This document shows, one piece after another, positions 33,200-36,693 of a stretch of 36,693 bases of DNA (positions are counted from its first letter, which is position 1; each line of letters starts with the position of its first letter). The notes under the pieces were generated by a model. The model did not search any database. It saw nothing but the letters and a program-made list of their open reading frames with translations, and was not told the origin of the DNA. Source of the DNA: Mageeibacillus sp. UBA5747 (GTDB lineage: Bacteria > Bacillota > Clostridia > Saccharofermentanales > UBA5734); assembly GCA_002419145.1 (NCBI GenBank), contig DIFN01000034.1, positions 56,342-93,034 on the forward strand, given 5' to 3'. The position numbers and the translations under genes are program-made.

Positions 33200-34228
33200 A
33201 TGCTGCAAAATCCTTCTTCAAATAAAAAAACGCCTGATCCGGGCGCTCAGCCGGTGACCCTTTCGGCCGCCCTGTGCACCTACCAGGGTGCCGCCTACAT
33301 CGCAGAGCAATTGCAGAGCATGCTCAACCAGACAGACTTACCTGATGAAATCGTCATCCGTGACGATGGCTCGTCGGATGACACTCTGGCCATCTGCCGT
33401 GAAATCGCCCAGACGAGCCCGGTGCCGATCATCATCCTGCCTTCCGGCGAACGCCTGGGCGTGGCTGGCAACTTCTTTGCCTGTGCCCGGGCTTGCCAGA
33501 TGGACTGGATCCTCTTTGCCGATCAGGATGACCGCTGGCTGCCCGAGCGAGTCGCACTGTTCAAAGCGGCCATCGCCGAACACGCCGCCGCCCCAGCCAT
33601 CCAATCCGATGCCCTGATTGCTGACGCCGAGATGAATCCCACCGGCCAAACCCTCTGGCGCTCGTACTTTTTCTCGCCCCGCGAACAAACCCTGGTCCAG
33701 ACGGGGAGGGGAGAGGTCGTCCTGGCCCGGCACGTGTTCGTCACCGGCGCTGCCCTGGCGGTCCAGCGCGAGTGGCTGATATCGTTGCCTGCGCCAGCCG
33801 CACAATTTTACCACGATGAATGGATCGGCTGGTTTGCCGGTCCTGCCTTGCGCCTGCTGCCTGCCGCCACCCTTCTCTACCGCCAGCATGAGAACCAGCA
33901 GACCGGCCTCCAGACCACCTGGCGCGCCCGCTGGCAGCACCTGCTCGACAGCCAGCTTTATGCCCGCACCCTGCTCGAGCGCGACCTCGAGCGGTTCCCC
34001 CGCCTTGCCACCGCCCTGCGCGCGTTCGGGCTGACTGAGCGTGCCGATCTGGTCAGCGCCAAAACACGCTTTGTGCAGCGCCGCCTCAGCTTTTCCCGCT
34101 TCCTGCCCGTACGGCTGTTCCAGATCCTGGCCAGTATCCTCACAGGCGACTACGCCCGCTTTGCCATCGCCCGTCGCTCCATCATCAAAGATCTGATCTT
34201 CCCGGCCTCACTCGCACGGCGGCACTGA
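33200..34228 (+). CDS. Family 2 glycosyltransferase
   Basis: This inverting GT-A sugar transferase is 342 residues long. It shows LSAALCTYQGAAYIAEQLQSML near the start, the nucleotide-binding RDDGSSDDTL, and the metal-binding ADQDDRW, the pattern of rhamnosyltransferase-like GT2 enzymes. No membrane helix is evident, so it acts at the inner face of the membrane. AAGGAGA lies ahead of the ATG. It is co-directional with the DUF2142-like gene (18 nt apart) and close to a UDP-glucose dehydrogenase gene. This suggests surface polysaccharide synthesis. The sugar is not determinable from sequence. Confidence 0.9.
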   Translation: MLQNPSSNKKTPDPGAQPVTLSAALCTYQGAAYIAEQLQSMLNQTDLPDEIVIRDDGSSDDTLAICREIAQTSPVPIIILPSGERLGVAGNFFACARACQMDWILFADQDDRWLPERVALFKAAIAEHAAAPAIQSDALIADAEMNPTGQTLWRSYFFSPREQTLVQTGRGEVVLARHVFVTGAALAVQREWLISLPAPAAQFYHDEWIGWFAGPALRLLPAATLLYRQHENQQTGLQTTWRARWQHLLDSQLYARTLLERDLERFPRLATALRAFGLTERADLVSAKTRFVQRRLSFSRFLPVRLFQILASILTGDYARFAIARRSIIKDLIFPASLARRH

Positions 34229-34265
34229 CACGACTGCACCCAGCCGCCGCGCGAGCCCGCCTGGC

Positions 34266-35378
34266 TTACCGAATCGTGATTGTCTTGGTATCCCTCAGGA
34301 TACCGATGTAGATCTTGCCGCGGTTGAGGGTCAGTTCGCTGCCATCAGCGCGGGTGAAGACCCAAGGTTGCAAGGTACTGCCTTTTTTCCAGGAGATCTT
34401 TTCATAGGTACCTCCGGTCAGATAGTAACCGGAGCCGGAGGAGAGGTCGTATTCCTTGAGGATGTCGCCATTGAACTGGGTGACCGTCGTCTGGAGCAAC
34501 AGGACATTGGTGAATTCGAGGGCTTTGCCGGTTGACTCATCGATGTGGTCGGCATTGAACTGGCCCTTGATGTAGGTCTTGGTGGTTGGGTTATAGGTAA
34601 AGGTGGCAACTGCATAGTTGGAGAAAGGTGCCGTCACCTTAACCGCGCTGCTGCCATTTGCTGGGACAATGTCAGCGGTGGGCTGAAAATAGAACCAGGC
34701 GCGGTTGCCATTGGTGTTCTGGTCGGGAATGCCCAGTTTGTCAATCGCCTTGAGCAAATTAGCACCCGTGGTCTTGACGCTGTGCTCATAGCCACGGCTG
34801 GAGCGCCAGGCGGCGTCGCGCCAGTAGGCATAATCCGCATTGGTGCTGTCAATATGATCCGTGTTCTGAATCATGACCTGGTCATAGGCGGCATAGGAAC
34901 CACCAAAATGGACAACAATGGCACCGAAGGCACCCGCCAGATCGATAAAGTCATGCCGCAGGCTGCGAATCGAGCCGATTTCCGGCACATCAGCCGGATT
35001 AGCAAAGACGGCCATCAGGCGAGTGATATCACCTTCGACTTCCAGTTCATAAAGCAGGTCAGCCGAGCTGATGCCGGCTTGAGGAGTAGCAGTCTTGATG
35101 TTGTTGATCATGATGCCGATCGGCCGGGCGTTGACCGCAGCCGGATCTGTCACAGGCAGGCCATTGATCGGATTGTAACCCGCAATTTCTTTTTCAGATT
35201 GAGCCGGAGCAGCAGTTGTCTCAGCGGGAGCAGCCGTGGTGGTCGGCTCGATGGTCGCAGGCGCTCCGGTTTCCTTTTCCTTTTTACAAGCTGCCAGGGG
35301 CAGCACCAGAATAGCTGCGAGCAAAACGAGCAGGATGAACCGAAGCCAGGGTGTCAAAGAGGGATTATTCTGTTTCAT
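34266..35378 (-). CDS. DUF3048 lipoprotein (YerB-like)
   Basis: This 370-residue lipoprotein has a signal peptide ending in the lipobox LPLAAC with the lipidated Cys at 31, then a charged and Thr/Ala-rich linker. The DUF3048 region contains YNPINGLPVTDPAAVNARPIGIMINN, SADLLYELEVEGDITRLMAVF and IGSIRSLRHDFIDLA. A second conserved C-terminal half follows. The role of YerB-type proteins is not established. The ATG at 35378 has GGAGAG upstream. A longer frame from 35408 would put ten polar residues before the signal peptide and is unlikely. It converges on the glycosyltransferase gene with a 37-bp gap. Confidence 0.88.
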   Translation of the reverse strand: MKQNNPSLTPWLRFILLVLLAAILVLPLAACKKEKETGAPATIEPTTTAAPAETTAAPAQSEKEIAGYNPINGLPVTDPAAVNARPIGIMINNIKTATPQAGISSADLLYELEVEGDITRLMAVFANPADVPEIGSIRSLRHDFIDLAGAFGAIVVHFGGSYAAYDQVMIQNTDHIDSTNADYAYWRDAAWRSSRGYEHSVKTTGANLLKAIDKLGIPDQNTNGNRAWFYFQPTADIVPANGSSAVKVTAPFSNYAVATFTYNPTTKTYIKGQFNADHIDESTGKALEFTNVLLLQTTVTQFNGDILKEYDLSSGSGYYLTGGTYEKISWKKGSTLQPWVFTRADGSELTLNRGKIYIGILRDTKTITIR

Positions 35379-35417
35379 GGGTACTCTCCAGTCAGAAAAT
35401 TTGGGCAAATTGTTATT

Positions 35418-35446
35418 ATCTTAGCAATCCCGTGAATTAGATGCAA
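35418..35446 (-). promoter_or_regulatory. Possible promoter of the DUF3048 lipoprotein gene
   Basis: On the minus strand TTGCAT (35441-35446), 17 bp, TAAGAT (35418-35423). The -10 match is only moderate; the predicted leader is about 33 nt. Confidence 0.4.
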
Positions 35447-35468
35447 ATCAGAGGAATTTGTTCCCGCC

Positions 35469-35497
35469 TTGAGCACTGAGTTGTAAATGTTTATAAT
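35469..35497 (+). promoter_or_regulatory. Promoter of the UDP-glucose dehydrogenase gene
   Basis: TTGAGC (35469-35474), 17 bp, TATAAT (35492-35497) on +. The start would be near 35504, leaving a leader of about 90 nt in which I see no clear regulatory structure. Confidence 0.65.
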
Positions 35498-35593
35498 CTG
35501 ACAAGACTCAATCCGGGTCATCCGTTTCATTCCAGCGATAAATTTGGTAGACTTTATCCGATTAAGTTTATTACGGATCGAAAGAGGCGTTTT

Positions 35594-36693
35594 ATGAAAA
35601 TCGCAATTGCCGGGATCGGCTATGTCGGCCTGTCCAACGCCGTGCTGTTGGCCCAGCACCATGAAGTCGTCGCCCTGGATGTCGTCCAGGCCAAGGTCGA
35701 CCAGATCAACTCCAGGAAATCACCGATCGTCGACGCCGAGATCGAGGAATACCTGGCCACCCAGCCCCTCTCTCTGCGCGCCACGACCGACGCCCATGAG
35801 GCCTTTGCCGGCGCCCAGTACGTGATCATTTCCACCCCGACCAATTACGACCCGGACATCAATTTCTTTGACACCAGCTCAGTTGAGTCGGTGATCCAGC
35901 AGGTTCTCGAGATCAACCCCGCCGCCGTCATGGTGATCAAATCCACCGTGCCCGTCGGTTACACGAAAGAAATTCGCGAAAAATTCCAGACTGACACCAT
36001 TCTGTTCTCGCCGGAATTCCTGCGCGAAGGCAGGGCCTTGTACGACAACCTGCACCCCTCACGCATCGTCGTCGGCGAACAGTCCGAGCGGGCAAGGATC
36101 TTCGCCGACCTGCTGCTCGAAGGAGCCATTAAAAAGGACGTGCCCGTTCTGTTTACCGATCCGACCGAAGCCGAAGCGATCAAACTGTTCGCCAACACCT
36201 ACCTCGCCCTGCGCGTCGCTTTTTTCAACGAACTCGACACGTATGCTGAGCTGCGCGGCCTCAATTCGCGCCAGATCATCGAAGGCGTTGGTCTCGACCC
36301 GCGGATCGGCAACCACTACAACAATCCCTCCTTTGGCTATGGCGGCTATTGTCTGCCCAAGGACACCAAGCAACTCCTGGCCAATTACGCCAATATCCCG
36401 AACAACATCATGGCCGCGATTGTCGATGCCAACCGCACCAGAAAAGACCACGTTGCCGACATGATTATCCAGCGCAAGCCCAAAATCGTCGGAATCTTCC
36501 GCCTGGCCATGAAGGCTGGCTCCGATAATTTCCGTCAGTCCTCGATCCAGGGCGTCATGAAACGAATCAAGGCCAAGGGCATCGAAGTCGTCGTTTATGA
36601 GCCCTACCTGCTCGAGGACCAGTTCTACTATTCCCGTGTCATCCGCGACCTCGATGAGTTCAAGGCTATATCCGACGTCATCGTCGCGAACCG
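35594..36693 (+). CDS. ugd: UDP-glucose 6-dehydrogenase, 3'-truncated by the window
   Basis: This NAD+-dependent enzyme oxidises UDP-glucose to UDP-glucuronate, a precursor of acidic surface polysaccharides. The frame is open to the window edge with 366 residues visible; the family is about 390 or more. It has the Rossmann motif AGIGYVGLSNAVLLA at the N-terminus, STPTNYD, IKSTVPVGYT, SPEFLREGRA, and the catalytic cysteine C253 in GGYCLPKDTKQL. UDP-mannose or GDP-mannose dehydrogenases are relatives, but the FGYGGYCLPKD and SPEFLREG words fit the UDP-glucose enzyme. GAGG lies seven bases before the ATG, with a separate promoter upstream. Confidence 0.92.
   Translation, partial: MKIAIAGIGYVGLSNAVLLAQHHEVVALDVVQAKVDQINSRKSPIVDAEIEEYLATQPLSLRATTDAHEAFAGAQYVIISTPTNYDPDINFFDTSSVESVIQQVLEINPAAVMVIKSTVPVGYTKEIREKFQTDTILFSPEFLREGRALYDNLHPSRIVVGEQSERARIFADLLLEGAIKKDVPVLFTDPTEAEAIKLFANTYLALRVAFFNELDTYAELRGLNSRQIIEGVGLDPRIGNHYNNPSFGYGGYCLPKDTKQLLANYANIPNNIMAAIVDANRTRKDHVADMIIQRKPKIVGIFRLAMKAGSDNFRQSSIQGVMKRIKAKGIEVVVYEPYLLEDQFYYSRVIRDLDEFKAISDVIVAN

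Noticed and set aside
34217..34249. CGGCGGC/GCCGCCG inverted repeat at the end of the glycosyltransferase gene as a terminator.
   Set aside because: It has a 19-base loop, overlaps coding sequence and no T-run follows on either strand.
1..36693. Search for CRISPR arrays, insertion sequences, prophage genes, toxin-antitoxin or restriction genes, tRNA and rRNA.
   Set aside because: None was seen; intergenic gaps are short and explained by promoters, terminators, the M-box and the DnaA-box cluster.

Overview
The window looks like chromosomal DNA of an anaerobic, GC-rich member of the Clostridia. I infer this from the large one-chain PurL, the yabE–rsmA (ksgA) neighbourhood, the zapA–U32 peptidase pair, a SigI/RsgI pair, an M-box Mg2+ riboswitch, a YabE-type G5/3D protein and a DUF3048 lipoprotein, together with AGGAGG-type ribosome binding sites. 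The species cannot be fixed from sequence alone. I see no insertion sequence, prophage, CRISPR array, tRNA or rRNA. Most genes lie on the + strand in tight runs.

Layout. (1) 1-5000: the 3' end of a TPR protein converges on a minus-strand operon argG–argH–DHHW protein. The operon has a good promoter and an ARG-box-like site. (2) 5100-13900: a class IV aminotransferase with a structured leader, then htpG, purL (PurL+PurQ fusion), sigI and rsgI, all on +. (3) 13900-17500: an unrecognised two-gene membrane/secreted unit converging, with overlapping stop codons, on a DUF5305-like membrane protein. (4) 17600-26060: yabE–rsmA, GTP-type PEP carboxykinase preceded by a small translationally coupled leader ORF, zapA, a U32 peptidase, and a dUTPase with an unusual insertion. 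(5) 26090-27454: promoter, M-box riboswitch and terminator, then a CorA-type transporter with an altered signature motif. (6) 27466-31238: an alpha/beta hydrolase (minus), uppP–tsaD, a DnaA-box cluster, and smpB. (7) 31244-36693: DUF2142 membrane protein, family 2 glycosyltransferase, DUF3048 lipoprotein (minus) and a truncated UDP-glucose dehydrogenase gene, which together suggest surface polysaccharide work.

The window is mainly core genome. The less ordinary points are four DnaA boxes in 104 bp upstream of smpB, the leader ORF in front of the PEPCK gene, a GQN instead of GMN motif in a riboswitch-controlled CorA protein, an RsgI with an unrecognised extracellular domain, a helical insertion inside dUTPase, a likely leaderless hydrolase that seems to lack its catalytic histidine, and the unknown two-gene secreted unit. 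Promoter, operator and structure calls were made by eye.
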